Origin: Frigidibacter mobilis
GTDB taxonomy: Bacteria > Pseudomonadota > Alphaproteobacteria > Rhodobacterales > Rhodobacteraceae
Reading direction: 5' to 3'
Assembly: GCF_001620265.1 (NCBI RefSeq)
Contig: NZ_CP012661.1
Coordinates: 3,286,001-3,350,000, forward strand
DNA: 64,000 nucleotides
Below are positions 37,067 through 46,483 of this stretch, one piece after another (the stretch's first letter is position 1; each line of letters begins with the position of its first letter). Made by a program: the position numbers and the translations under genes. The notes under the pieces were generated by a model. The model worked only from the letters and a program-made list of their open reading frames with translations. It was not told the DNA's origin and did no database searches.

Positions 37067-38473
37067 TCAGCGCACCTGTGCCGCAACGCGGTCCATATAG
37101 GTGCGGGTCAGGGCCTGCGCTGCCTCCGGGCTGGTCCCTTGTGCATAGATACGGAACTCCGGCGCATTGCCAGAGGGGCGCAGATGCACCACGGCGCCCG
37201 AGGTCAGATTCACCCGCAGCCCGTCGGTCAGGTCGATGCTGTCGATCTCGCCGGATGGCGCGAAGAAGGCCACGCGCGCCGACGCCTCGGCAATCAGCCC
37301 GTCGAGGAAGGTCTTCGCCTTGTCGCGGTCGATCTCCTGCACCCGGTCTGCGGCGGTGAAGCATGGCGGCAAGCCCGCGACCAGGTCCGCAACCGGCTGC
37401 CCCTTGGCCTTTGCCACCGCCAGCGGCGCCAGCATCGGCAGCACGCTGTCGCGGGTCATCAGCGGCGGCAGCGGCCCCTTCAGCAGCCCTCCTTCCGCCG
37501 TGAAGCCCAGAAGGAACCCGCCATTTGCCTCGAACCCAGCGACGCTCGCCGCCGGATCGGCGGCCAGCACCGCCTCCATCGCCGCGATCACGAAGGGCGA
37601 GCCGATCTTCGTCAGGCGCACCTCTGCGAATTCCGGGATCCGCCCGACCATCGCATTGGAGGAGACCGGGGTGCAGATCACCTTTGCCCCCAGGGCCCGC
37701 GCGCTGATAACCCCAAGCACATCGCCCGGCACGACCTCGCCGGCCGCATCCGCCAGCAGCGGCCGGTCGGCATCGCCATCGGTGGAAACCACGGCGTCGA
37801 GGCCCAGTTCGGCGCACCAGCCCCGGATCGCGGCGCGGGTATCAGGCGGCACCGCCTCGGTATCAACGGGGACGAACACCTCGGACCGCGCCAGCGCCAC
37901 CGGCCTCGCCCCGAGCGCGGCAAGGATCTCCATCATCACCTCGCGCGCCACGGATGAATGCTGGTAGACGCCAACCTTCATGCCGCTCAATGCCTCGGCC
38001 CCGAAGGCGGCCGCGTAGCGGGCCACATAGGCCCTGGCGAGGCCATCCGCCGAGATCAGGCTGCCCTCCGATGCCGGGGACGGCTTCGCGCCAGCCGCAT
38101 AGCCTGCAACGATCCTCGCCTCGTCGGCCTTCGAGACCTCGCCCCCGGGGAGATAGAACTTCAACCCGTTGCGGTCGGCCGGGATATGCGAGCCGGTCAC
38201 CATGATCGCCGCCGCTCCGGCCCCCATCGAGGCAAGCGCCAGTGCCGGCGTGCCAAGATCGCCGCAATCGACCGCCTCGATTCCCACAGCGCGGGCCGCC
38301 GCCAGTACATGCCTGGCGATCTCTGGCGAGGACGGGCGCAGGTCGCGTCCGACATAAAGCCTTCCCCCATTCGGACAGGTGGCTAGGAAGGCCTGCACAT
38401 AGCGCGTGACAAGCTCCGGGGTCAGTTCGGTAACGAGTCCGCGCAGCCCGCTCGTGCCGAAGGAAGGCGCCAT
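37067..38473 (-). CDS. manB: phosphomannomutase / phosphoglucomutase
   Basis: Interconverts mannose-6-P and mannose-1-P for GDP-mannose. The 468-aa protein starts MAPSFGTSGLRGLVTELTPE and has the phosphoserine loop MVTGSHIPADRNGLKFY (Ser about residue 99), the metal loop STDGDADRPLL, the sugar loop GFEANGGFLLG and the C-terminal LRPSGNAPEFRIY phosphate-binding loop. The ATG at 38473 has GGAG before it; the open frame continues to 38653 without homology. SHIPADRNG is a variant of the usual SHNP motif. Confidence 0.92.
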   Translation of the reverse strand: MAPSFGTSGLRGLVTELTPELVTRYVQAFLATCPNGGRLYVGRDLRPSSPEIARHVLAAARAVGIEAVDCGDLGTPALALASMGAGAAAIMVTGSHIPADRNGLKFYLPGGEVSKADEARIVAGYAAGAKPSPASEGSLISADGLARAYVARYAAAFGAEALSGMKVGVYQHSSVAREVMMEILAALGARPVALARSEVFVPVDTEAVPPDTRAAIRGWCAELGLDAVVSTDGDADRPLLADAAGEVVPGDVLGVISARALGAKVICTPVSSNAMVGRIPEFAEVRLTKIGSPFVIAAMEAVLAADPAASVAGFEANGGFLLGFTAEGGLLKGPLPPLMTRDSVLPMLAPLAVAKAKGQPVADLVAGLPPCFTAADRVQEIDRDKAKTFLDGLIAEASARVAFFAPSGEIDSIDLTDGLRVNLTSGAVVHLRPSGNAPEFRIYAQGTSPEAAQALTRTYMDRVAAQVR

Positions 38474-38691
38474 TGTGATATCTCCGTCAGGTAGGGTTAG
38501 CTGGGGCATCCGTGGCAAGCCGACAGGGCCGCTGCTGCGCAGCATGCCCGCTACGCGGCGCGGCGACAAGTCGAAGCGCCCGCCCGCCGCCGATTGCCTG
38601 CGCCTGAAAGCCCCTTGCCCAAGAGGCCGAATCTCGCTCACAGGCCGCTGCACCCGCCCCGCGCTTCCCGGTCAGATCCGGGATCGCCGCG

Positions 38692-39426
38692 TCAGGATTT
38701 CTTGCCCAGGATAATCATTCCCAAGATGTCATCCTCGGTCACGTCGGCCACGCGCTCGGTGCCGACCAGCTTGCCGTTCTTCATGACGGAAACCCGGTCG
38801 CACAGCGCCATCACATCGTGAATGTCGTGCGAGATCAGGAAGATCCCCAGACCCTGCCGCTTCAGTTCGGCGATCAGTTCACCCACCATGCGCGTCTCGT
38901 GCGGGCCAAGGGCGGCCGTCGGCTCGTCCATGATGAGGATTTTGGCATTGAAATAGACCGCACGGGCGATGGCGACCGACTGGCGCTGGCCGCCCGACAG
39001 GGCAGAAACCGGCACGTTGAACTTGCGAAAGTTCGGGTTCAGCCGCGCCATGATGCGGCGCGTTTCGGCCTCCATCCGGTCATCATCGACGAACCCCGCA
39101 GCCGAGACCAGCTCTCGTCCCAGAAACAGGTTCGAGGCGGCGTCGAGATTGTCGGCCAGGGCCAGCGTCTGATAGATCGTCTCGATATTGTGGGCGCGGG
39201 CGTCACGGGGGTTGGTGATCGTGACCGGCTGCCCCTCGATCAGGATCTGGCCGCTATCCATGCGATAGGCGCCGGACAGGCACTTGACCAGCGTCGATTT
39301 GCCGGCGCCGTTATGGCCCAGAAGGCCCACGACCTCGCCGGGATAAAGATCGACGCTGACATGGTCGATTGCCTTGACGCCACCGAAAGCCAGCGCGATG
39401 TCGCGCATCTCGACCAAGGGTGTCAT
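38692..39426 (-). CDS. sugar ABC transporter ATP-binding protein (xylose/ribose type, single domain)
   Basis: A 244-aa ATPase with Walker [10 protein letters not shown], the Q-loop [21 protein letters not shown] typical of carbohydrate-uptake-2 importers, signature [15 protein letters not shown], Walker [13 protein letters not shown] and the switch ISHDIHDV. Classical XylG/RbsA proteins are fused dimers of about 500 aa; this is the half-size form frequent in Rhodobacterales. It overlaps the permease gene by 4 bp. Confidence 0.92.
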   Translation of the reverse strand: MTPLVEMRDIALAFGGVKAIDHVSVDLYPGEVVGLLGHNGAGKSTLVKCLSGAYRMDSGQILIEGQPVTITNPRDARAHNIETIYQTLALADNLDAASNLFLGRELVSAAGFVDDDRMEAETRRIMARLNPNFRKFNVPVSALSGGQRQSVAIARAVYFNAKILIMDEPTAALGPHETRMVGELIAELKRQGLGIFLISHDIHDVMALCDRVSVMKNGKLVGTERVADVTEDDILGMIILGKKS

Positions 39427-40715
39427 TTCAGCGCCCCGCTGCGTTTGCGATAGAGGATGTCGATCAGCACCGCCAGCACCAGCACCGAACCAACGACGAT
39501 GTTCTGGAAAGGGCTTTCCACGCCCACCATCGCCATGCCCGATTGCAGCGACTGCATGATGAGCGCGCCGAGGATGGCGCCATAGATCGTGCCCACCCCG
39601 CCCGACAGGGCCGTGCCGCCGATCACCGCGGCCGCGATCACGCGCAACTCGTCAAGCGTGCCGATGTCGTTGGCGTGGTTCGCCGCGCGGGCCGAGGCGA
39701 CCACCGCCGACAGCGCGCAGAGCGCGCCCATCAGCGCGAAGATCTTGACCGTCAGCAGCCTCGTATTGATGCCCGACAGCGCCGCCGCCTCGGGGTTGCC
39801 GCCGGTGGCGAAAATGTAGCGGCCAAAGCGCGTGCGCCGTGCCACCACCGTCATCGCCACCGCGATTGCGATCAGCACAAGGACCGAGACCGGCAGCCCG
39901 TAGCCCTCGGTATATCCCTCGGGCATGGTCTCGCCGCGGGCGGCGAAGATCCGCTCCAGCCGCGCGGCAGGGACCTGATAGGCGTTGAGGATCGCCACGA
40001 AGCCCAGGATCAGGCCCGCGACGATGGCCATCATCACGCCCTCGGCCCAGAGCGGCTTGACCGGAAAGCCGTGGCCGGCCTTCTTCTGCCGTGCCGTCCA
40101 CATGAACCACAGCGACGCCGCCACCGCCAGCGCGCCCACCACCCAGGAGGCCGTCACCCCGATGGTACCGTTGATCCCGCCGAACAGCTGGAAGTTCGGG
40201 TCCAGCGGCCCCAGCGTCTGCCCCGAGGTCAGATACCAGGCGACGTTTCGCCAGATCAGAAGTCCGCCAAGGGTCACAATGAAGGACGGGATCGTCAGAT
40301 AGCCGATCAGCCAGCCGTTGAACGCCCCCACCGCAGCGCCGACAAGCAATCCCGCCAGGATTGCCAGCGGCGCGGTTGCCGGATGACCGACACCCAGACC
40401 CAGAACCTGCGGCATCACCCAGACCTGCACCAGCGCCATCACCGCCGAGCAGACCGCCAGCAGCGATCCGACCGACAGGTCGATATGGCGGGTGACGATC
40501 ACGAATACCATCCCCGTCGCCATGATCGCCACCGACGCGGTCTGGATCGTCAGCGTGAAGATATTGCGCGGCGTCAGGAAGCGCTGCCCGGTCATCAGGT
40601 GAAAGACGAGGCAGATCGCCACGAACGCACCGATCATTCCCAGCAGCCGGGTGTCCAGCTGCAGGGTTCCGGTCAGCGACTTTCTTGCGGTGTCGCCGGA
40701 TAGGGTGTCAGTCAT
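39423..40715 (-). CDS. xylH: sugar ABC transporter permease, XylH type
   Basis: A 430-aa inner-membrane permease of the BPD_transp_2 family, with about ten or more helices, the conserved [20 protein letters not shown] near the N-terminus, [12 protein letters not shown], and the C-terminal [20 protein letters not shown]. The length fits XylH rather than RbsC (about 330 aa). The ATG at 40715 lies 11 bp after the binding-protein stop. Confidence 0.9.
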   Translation of the reverse strand: MTDTLSGDTARKSLTGTLQLDTRLLGMIGAFVAICLVFHLMTGQRFLTPRNIFTLTIQTASVAIMATGMVFVIVTRHIDLSVGSLLAVCSAVMALVQVWVMPQVLGLGVGHPATAPLAILAGLLVGAAVGAFNGWLIGYLTIPSFIVTLGGLLIWRNVAWYLTSGQTLGPLDPNFQLFGGINGTIGVTASWVVGALAVAASLWFMWTARQKKAGHGFPVKPLWAEGVMMAIVAGLILGFVAILNAYQVPAARLERIFAARGETMPEGYTEGYGLPVSVLVLIAIAVAMTVVARRTRFGRYIFATGGNPEAAALSGINTRLLTVKIFALMGALCALSAVVASARAANHANDIGTLDELRVIAAAVIGGTALSGGVGTIYGAILGALIMQSLQSGMAMVGVESPFQNIVVGSVLVLAVLIDILYRKRSGALK

Positions 40716-40726
40716 CCCTTGTACTT

Positions 40727-41743
40727 TCAGTTGCAGGGCGCAGGGCCGCCCGAAACGCCCTGGCACAGCGCCTCTTGCGTGATCCAGCCCGCATCGACGA
40801 CCGCCGAAAGGTTGTCTTGCGTGATCGGAACCGGTGCCAGGAACTTGGAGCGCAGGACCGTGCCCGCGGGCGAGGTCCACTCCACCTGCCCTTCGACGCC
40901 GGCCTCGGGGTCGGCTGCGAGCGCCAGGGCGATCTCGGCAGCTTCGCGGCCCAGATCGCGCGAGTCCTTCCAGACAGACACCGTCTGCGTGCCCAGTGCG
41001 ATGCGGTTCAGCGCCGCGTGATCGGCATCCTGGCCCGAGATCGGAATGCCCTGCATGCCCTGCGCCGTCAGCGCCGCGACGGCGCCCCCTGCCGTGCCGT
41101 CGTTCGAAGCGACGACCGCGTCCACCGCATTGTCGCTGGCGGTCAGGAACTGCTCCATGTTGCGCTGCGCGTTGGCGGGAAGCCAGCTGTCGGTATAGGC
41201 CTCGCCCACGATAGTGATCTGCCCCGCGTCGATGGCCGCCTGCAGCACTTCCTGCTGACCCGCGCGCAGGAAATCCGCGTTGGGGTCGGTGCTGCTGCCC
41301 TTTATCATCACATAATTGCCCTCGGGAACGCGCTTGAACACCTCGGCGGCCTGCATCCGTCCGACCTCCATGTTGTCGAAGGTCAGGTAGAAGGCGCGCT
41401 CATCCTCGATCAGGCGGTCATAGGCGACAACGGGGATACCCTCGTCGGTCGCGGCCTGAACGGCCGGACCAATGGCAGCGCTGTCCTGGGCGAGAATGAT
41501 AAGCGCATCGACGCCTTGCGAGATCAGCGCCTCGACATCGGAGAGCTGTTTGGAGGATGACGATTGCGCATCGGCCGACACGTAGGTGGCCCCGGCCTTC
41601 TCCAGGGCAGCGCGGATTGCCGCCTCGTCGGTCTTCCAGCGTTCCTCCTGAAAGTTCGACCAGCTGACGCCGACAGTCTGAGCGAAGGCAGCTGAAGACA
41701 GCGCCGTAGTCGCGGCCACGGCAAGCAGGATGGTAGAGCGCAT
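40727..41743 (-). CDS. xylF: xylose-type sugar-binding protein
   Basis: A 338-aa periplasmic binding protein with a signal peptide ([21 protein letters not shown]) and the XylF pattern [47 protein letters not shown], the loop [20 protein letters not shown], and [16 protein letters not shown] plus ISGQDAD. It is first in the transporter operon and faces the ROK regulator gene, whose product probably controls it. Confidence 0.92.
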   Translation of the reverse strand: MRSTILLAVAATTALSSAAFAQTVGVSWSNFQEERWKTDEAAIRAALEKAGATYVSADAQSSSSKQLSDVEALISQGVDALIILAQDSAAIGPAVQAATDEGIPVVAYDRLIEDERAFYLTFDNMEVGRMQAAEVFKRVPEGNYVMIKGSSTDPNADFLRAGQQEVLQAAIDAGQITIVGEAYTDSWLPANAQRNMEQFLTASDNAVDAVVASNDGTAGGAVAALTAQGMQGIPISGQDADHAALNRIALGTQTVSVWKDSRDLGREAAEIALALAADPEAGVEGQVEWTSPAGTVLRSKFLAPVPITQDNLSAVVDAGWITQEALCQGVSGGPAPCN

Positions 41744-41810
41744 GAGTTTTCCTCCCCAGGACAGGCCGGCGACTCCCTTCGCCAGCTTCAGAAAGAATGT
41801 CGCGCATTAG

Positions 41811-41917
41811 TTCAGCTGTCAAAAATAAAATATGGACGACACGCCCATTTTCGCTTCCTCATAGGGCTGTAGTGTCTCCTTACCCGGATTTGACCGGAAT
41901 TTTGTTTACAAGCTGAA
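41811..41917. promoter_or_regulatory. divergent xylF/ROK control region with separated inverted half-sites
   Basis: In the AT-rich spacer, TTCAGCT (41811-41817) and its reverse complement AGCTGAA (41911-41917) lie about 100 bp apart, the second directly against the regulator ATG. Paired distant half-sites would suit looping or autoregulation by the ROK protein. This is pattern-based inference only. Confidence 0.25.
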
Positions 41918-41920
41918 AAA

Positions 41921-43168
41921 ATGAAAGCGCTATCATCTGACCTTCAGCCAGCCTTGGGGTGTGGCCCGATCATTCCCCGGTTCGAGGGCCAACGCCCCCT
42001 GCGCCAGCAGGTATTCGAGCGCATCCGCGCCGCCGGGCGCATTCCCCGTGCGGAGCTTGCGCGAGAGCTTGGCATCAGCCCGGCTTCGGTCACCGCCCTG
42101 ACGGCAGATCTGATCGGCACCGGGATGATCGAGGAAACCACCCGCGCAGCCGATGGCGCGCGCGGGCGGCCCCGCGTGGCGCTTGCCGTGCGCCCGGACG
42201 CGCATCTTGTCGTGGGCATCAAGCTGTCGGTTCACAAGCATACTGCTGTCTTGGTCGACTTTGCCGGTCGCCTGATCGCCACGCAAACCCTGCCCCGCAC
42301 CCCCAGCGCGATGACGCCGGACGCGCTGCTGGACGCAACGGCACTGCTGCTTGAACGGGTCTGCACCAATGCCGGCGTCCGGCCAGCCGACCTGTCGGCC
42401 GTCGGCCTGGGCGTGCCCGGCTTCGTGGATGCGCAGACCGGCACCGTGTTCTGGAGCCCCGTGCTGGACCGCCGCAACATCACCCTGGCACCCGAGGCCG
42501 AGCGCCGGCTGGGTGTACCCGTCCACGTCGACAACGATGCCAATCTGGTGACGATGGCAGAGTTGTGGTTCGGCGCCGGCCGGGCACTATCGCATTTTGC
42601 CGTCGTGACGATCGAGCATGGCGTGGGCATGGGCTATGTGCTCAATCACCGCATCCACCGCGGCTTTCGCGGCGTGGCGATGGAACTTGGCCATACCAAG
42701 GTTCAGCTTGACGGGGCCTTGTGCCGCTGCGGCCAGCGCGGCTGCCTGGAAGCCTATGTCGCCGATTACGCTTTGGCCCGCGAGGCGTCAGCGGCGCTCG
42801 ACTGGACCCACCATGACATGCGTTCGATCAGTGTGATGCTGGAGAGCCTGCACGACCAGGCCGAGGCGGGCAACGCAGCGGCGCGTTCGATCTTCCTGCG
42901 CGCGGGCCGCTATCTCGCGCTTGGATTGGCCAATGTCGTCAACCTGTTCGACCCAGAGCTTATCATCCTGTCCGGCGAGAGGATGCGCTATGAGTATCTT
43001 TATGCCAACGAGACCCTGGCCGAGATGCCGGATTTCTGCGTTGCCACCGGCCGCCCTGCCCCCAAGGTGCAGATACAGGCCTGGGGCGATCTGCTTTGGG
43101 CCCACGGGGCGGCGGCTCTTGCTCTGTCCGCCATCAGTGAAACGCTGATGGGTGCCAGAAGTGGATGA
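41921..43168 (+). CDS. ROK-family transcriptional regulator (XylR type)
   Basis: A 415-aa repressor. The N-terminal winged helix has LRQQVFERIRAAGRIPRAEL and ELGISPASVTALTADLIG. The sugar-kinase-like ROK domain carries LGVPGFVDAQTGTVFWSPVL, NDANLVTMAELWFG, VTIEHGVGMGYVLNHRIHRG, and the zinc motif CRCGQRGCLEAYV. It is divergent from the xylFH transporter genes and is presumably its sugar-responsive repressor. No clear ribosome site precedes the ATG. Confidence 0.9.
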   Translation: MKALSSDLQPALGCGPIIPRFEGQRPLRQQVFERIRAAGRIPRAELARELGISPASVTALTADLIGTGMIEETTRAADGARGRPRVALAVRPDAHLVVGIKLSVHKHTAVLVDFAGRLIATQTLPRTPSAMTPDALLDATALLLERVCTNAGVRPADLSAVGLGVPGFVDAQTGTVFWSPVLDRRNITLAPEAERRLGVPVHVDNDANLVTMAELWFGAGRALSHFAVVTIEHGVGMGYVLNHRIHRGFRGVAMELGHTKVQLDGALCRCGQRGCLEAYVADYALAREASAALDWTHHDMRSISVMLESLHDQAEAGNAAARSIFLRAGRYLALGLANVVNLFDPELIILSGERMRYEYLYANETLAEMPDFCVATGRPAPKVQIQAWGDLLWAHGAAALALSAISETLMGARSG

Positions 43169-43207
43169 CAGCAGCCCTGCCCCGGGCTGCCCGGGGCAGG
43201 GCTGCTG
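43169..43207. terminator. perfect 18-bp hairpin between convergent genes
   Basis: Positions 43169-43186 pair without mismatch with 43190-43207 across a 3-nt loop, starting right after the regulator stop and ending 8 bp before the stop of the convergent phn-operon gene. It lacks a T run but is symmetric, so it can serve both transcripts. Confidence 0.7.
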
Positions 43208-43214
43208 CGACCAG

Positions 43215-43823
43215 CTAGCGATACTTTTCGATGAAGGCGTCGATGGTCAAGGTTCGGATGTCGTGCAGGGCGGCGCCAAGCGCGCCGTGATCCCAGTCCC
43301 ACCAGGCGATGGCCTGCAGCGCTTCGGCCTGATGAGGCTCAAAGCGCCATTTCAGGTGGCGGCCGGGTACGCCTCCGACGATCTCGTAAGGAGCCACGTC
43401 CCTCGACACCACGGCGCCTGCCCCCACCACCGCGCCGGTGCCGATGCTGACCCCGGCCAGCACGGTGACGCCATGACCGATCCAGACATCATGCCCGATC
43501 GTCACCCAGTGGTTCTTGCGCCATTGGAAGAACGCCTCGTCATCCTCGCCCAGCCCGAACTGCGCCGCGCGATAGGTGAAATGGTGCTGTGCCGCCCGCC
43601 ATGTCGCGTGGTTGCCGGGGTTGATCCGCGCACCCTCGGCGATCGAGCAGAACTTGCCGATGGTGGACCACACGACATTGCCACCCTTCACGATGTAGGA
43701 GTAGTCACCGAAAGACGACGCCCGCATCGAGACATGGGCCTGGATCTCGGTCCACTTGCCCAGCTCGCAATCGACCACATTGGCGGTTTCATGGATTGTG
43801 GGCGCTTCGGTCAGCAGTTTCAT
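43215..43823 (-). CDS. phosphonate-operon hexapeptide-repeat transferase (DapH/GlmU-related)
   Basis: A 202-aa left-handed beta-helix acyltransferase of the phosphonate-associated type. Hexapeptide runs are seen in [40 protein letters not shown] and [20 protein letters not shown], with [13 protein letters not shown] at the end, like chloramphenicol-type acetyltransferases. Members lie in many phn operons, where they may acetylate an amino-phosphonate. The ATG at 43823 overlaps the upstream gene by 4 bp. Last gene of the phnCDEE operon. Confidence 0.88.
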   Translation of the reverse strand: MKLLTEAPTIHETANVVDCELGKWTEIQAHVSMRASSFGDYSYIVKGGNVVWSTIGKFCSIAEGARINPGNHATWRAAQHHFTYRAAQFGLGEDDEAFFQWRKNHWVTIGHDVWIGHGVTVLAGVSIGTGAVVGAGAVVSRDVAPYEIVGGVPGRHLKWRFEPHQAEALQAIAWWDWDHGALGAALHDIRTLTIDAFIEKYR

Positions 43824-44659
43824 GCGATGGATCCAGACTGAAGAGAGACAGGAGAGAGCTGGCGGATGCGTTTTTGCGCGAAGCGCTCGGGCAGGCCGTT
43901 GCGCAGCATCATCGGTTCGGACAGAAGCTTCAGCTCTTCCACCCCGATTTCGGGCAGCGCGAGGCCCATCGAATGGCCGACCGGCGCGCGAAAGCCGCCG
44001 CGCGGATTCAGCGCCGGACTGATGTCGCGCCGCCCGATCCGGAGGAAATGCGCGATGTCCCATTCCTGCGTAGCGCCGCCGATCCGGGTGACGGCCCAGC
44101 AATGGCCACCCGAACTGGAGCCATCCTCACGGAAATAGATCCCCACGACATAGCCCGCCTCGATCCCGGAAGCCCGGAAGCTGGCAATCAGATAGGTGTG
44201 AATATCGACGCAGGAGCCTTCGGTCAGGCCACAGCCCAGATGCGGGATGTGATCGAACCCGTCGTTGAACCGCACCTCGGGATGGCCATAGGTGAACCTC
44301 TCGGCCACGGCACGCGCCAGCCGGGTCGCCCGCTCCAGCGCATCGCCCTGCCCTGCAAGCTGCTGCGCCTCCTCGATCAGCGCCTCTGCCGCGCGGGTGA
44401 AGCGCGAGGGCGCGGGGTGAAAGATCGCTTCGGGATAGGCGGCGGGCACGCCGGAGTAGCCATAGCAAAAGACCACTTCGGCGGCCTCGGGCGTTACAAG
44501 CAGCACCTCCTGCCCGGTCGTGGTCTCGGTCAGGCGACGCACCGATCCACCGGTTACGGTGCAGCCCATGCAGGCCGATGCGGCGGATGTCAGGCCGACG
44601 GGCGCAAGGATCTGCCCCTCGGTGCCCGCCACCGTGATTTCGACGGCGTATCCGCTCAC
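43820..44659 (-). CDS. transglutaminase-like cysteine-hydrolase-fold protein in the phn operon
   Basis: A 279-aa protein with the Cys-His-Asp triad of transglutaminase-like enzymes: [17 protein letters not shown] (Cys), GGHCWAVTR (His), [13 protein letters not shown] (Asp). The N-terminal third is a beta domain. I chose the GTG at 44659 because GGGAGGG stands at the right distance and it overlaps the phnE stop by 4 bp; ATG 44674 is possible. Its role in phosphonate metabolism is unknown: it could hydrolyse an amide or peptide bond in a phosphonopeptide, which is speculation. Confidence 0.75.
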   Translation of the reverse strand: MSGYAVEITVAGTEGQILAPVGLTSAASACMGCTVTGGSVRRLTETTTGQEVLLVTPEAAEVVFCYGYSGVPAAYPEAIFHPAPSRFTRAAEALIEEAQQLAGQGDALERATRLARAVAERFTYGHPEVRFNDGFDHIPHLGCGLTEGSCVDIHTYLIASFRASGIEAGYVVGIYFREDGSSSGGHCWAVTRIGGATQEWDIAHFLRIGRRDISPALNPRGGFRAPVGHSMGLALPEIGVEELKLLSEPMMLRNGLPERFAQKRIRQLSPVSLQSGSIA

Positions 44660-45522
44660 CGTACGCCCTCCCATGTGCCGATGAAGCGGGCTCGGATCAG
44701 GCCGGACAACGCGTCGATCAGGTAGACCATAGCGATGATGAGGAAGATGATCGACCAGGCTTCGCCCCAGCGGTAGGCGCCGATGCGGTCGGCCAGCAGG
44801 AACCCGATGCCCCCCGCCCCGACAATGCCGAGGATGGTGCCCGAGCGGACGTTGGATTCGAAGTTGTAGAGCGTGATCGACAGAAGCACCGGCAGCACCT
44901 GCGGCATCACCGCGAAGCGGATGGATTGCGTGCGGCTGCCGCCCGAGGCGATCACCCCGTCCACCGGCTTGGTCGAGGTATTCTCGATGGCTTCGGCATA
45001 GAGTTTGGCCAGCGAACCGATCTCGGCCACCGCAATGGCCAGCACCCCGGCCAGCGGCCCCAGGCCGAACGCGCGGATGAAGATCAGCGCGAGGATCAGC
45101 GTCTCGAACGCGCGGATAATGTCGAAGCCGCGCCGCACCCCGAACCGCAGGAATGGCCGGCGGTTGAGGTTCTTCGCACCGAGGAAGGACAGGGGGAAGG
45201 CAATCACCGCCCCCAGGAGCGTGCCGAGGAACGCCATAGACAGGGTTTCACCAAGACCTTTCAGGATATCGGAAACCTCGCGCCATTCGCTCCAGATATG
45301 CGGCGGGAACATGAAGGACAGCACCCGGCCCAGGCGGCCCAGCCCCTCCCAGATGCGCAAGGGGGAGAAGTTGAAGTCGTAGAGGCACCACGCCATCAGC
45401 AACATGAACCCGGCCCAGAGCGCGGCGCGGCGCAGGCGCACCGCCAGCGGCACGCTGAAGACCAGCGGATGCTCGGCGCGGGCGCGGGCGATCTCGGCGG
45501 CGGAAATAGGCTCGATTGTCAT
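44656..45522 (-). CDS. phnE2: phosphonate ABC transporter permease, second PhnE
   Basis: A 288-aa inner-membrane permease with six or so helices and the EAA loop AEAIENTSTKPVDGVIASGG, then VRSGTILGIVGAGGIGFLL, the hallmark of PhnE. It follows phnE1 with a 4-bp overlap; paired PhnE permeases probably form a heterodimer. A long frame continues upstream but covers phnE1 in another frame, so the ATG at 45522 is the start. Confidence 0.93.
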   Translation of the reverse strand: MTIEPISAAEIARARAEHPLVFSVPLAVRLRRAALWAGFMLLMAWCLYDFNFSPLRIWEGLGRLGRVLSFMFPPHIWSEWREVSDILKGLGETLSMAFLGTLLGAVIAFPLSFLGAKNLNRRPFLRFGVRRGFDIIRAFETLILALIFIRAFGLGPLAGVLAIAVAEIGSLAKLYAEAIENTSTKPVDGVIASGGSRTQSIRFAVMPQVLPVLLSITLYNFESNVRSGTILGIVGAGGIGFLLADRIGAYRWGEAWSIIFLIIAMVYLIDALSGLIRARFIGTWEGVR

Positions 45523-46421
45523 GCGGTGGCTCCAAGCCCGATCACGCGGTGGCGCAGGGCTTCCGAGGCGCGGTCGATCACGATCACCGTCACGAGGATG
45601 ATGATGAACAGCGCCGAAAGGTTGGTATATTCCTGAAAGGACATGGCAGTGCGCAATTCCTGCCCCAGGCCGCCGGCTCCGACATAGCCGATGATCGACG
45701 ACGAGCGTACGTTGATCTCGAACCGCAGCAGCGTGTAGCTGAGGATGTTGGGCAGCACCTGTGGCACCGCGCCATAGCGCATCTGATCGAACCAGGATCC
45801 GCCCGAGGCCTTGACCCCGTCCAGCGGCCGCATGTCGATATTCTCGTTCGCCTCGGAGTAGAGCTTGCCCAATGCGCCCATCGTATGCAGCCCGACGGCC
45901 ATCACCCCGGCCATCGGCCCGACACCGAAGCAGAACACGAAGATCAGCGCCCAGACCAGATCGGGCACGGTCCGCGCAATCTCCAGATAGCGGCGCGACA
46001 ACCACAGGACCCAGCCGTTTGGCGCAAGGTTGCGCGCCGCGGCGAAAGACAGGGCAAACCCGCCGATCACACCGAACACCGTGGCCATAAAGGCGATCAG
46101 CACGGTTTCCAGCAGAAGTTTGGCCCAGATCTGCCAGCGGCCGAACCACAGTGCAATGTCGTCGGGCAGCGTGGACCAGTGCAGGTCGGGGATGGTCTTG
46201 GCCAGGTATTCGCCAAGGCGCGGCAGGCCCGCGCCGATCACCCAGCGTTCGGCACGGGTGCCGTCGGCCTGCGTCACCTGTGTGATCTTGAAGAAATTCG
46301 ATGCCTCGGCGGTCAGCAGCACCAGCACGACCAGCACCAGCGCAACGGCGGCAAAGGTCAGGCGCGCACGGCGGCGTTGCGCCGCATAGTCTCGCTCGAA
46401 GGCCAGGATGGCTGTGGTCAT
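45519..46421 (-). CDS. phnE1: phosphonate ABC transporter permease, first PhnE
   Basis: A 300-aa permease with the N-terminal membrane segment FAAVALVLVVLVLLTA, the EAA loop SEANENIDMRPLDGVKASGG and VRSSSIIGYVGAGGLGQEL. The ATG at 46421 has an AGGGAAG-type site on the minus strand and follows phnD after 62 bp. It pairs with phnE2, phnC and phnD to import phosphonates or phosphite. Confidence 0.93.
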   Translation of the reverse strand: MTTAILAFERDYAAQRRRARLTFAAVALVLVVLVLLTAEASNFFKITQVTQADGTRAERWVIGAGLPRLGEYLAKTIPDLHWSTLPDDIALWFGRWQIWAKLLLETVLIAFMATVFGVIGGFALSFAAARNLAPNGWVLWLSRRYLEIARTVPDLVWALIFVFCFGVGPMAGVMAVGLHTMGALGKLYSEANENIDMRPLDGVKASGGSWFDQMRYGAVPQVLPNILSYTLLRFEINVRSSSIIGYVGAGGLGQELRTAMSFQEYTNLSALFIIILVTVIVIDRASEALRHRVIGLGATA

Positions 46422-46483
46422 GAGGGAAGTCCCGTCAATATGCGGGCGGACCGGCTGGCCCGCCCGGAACGGTTGGAGCCGGA

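Noticed and set aside
36756..37817. 353-codon open frame on the minus strand overlapping manB in another frame
   Set aside because: Gly/Arg-rich out-of-frame reading; it covers the intergenic DNA but shows no protein family features.
39420..40703. 427-codon open frame on the plus strand opposite the sugar permease gene
   Set aside because: His/Arg/Asp-rich mirror of a membrane protein gene; not coding.
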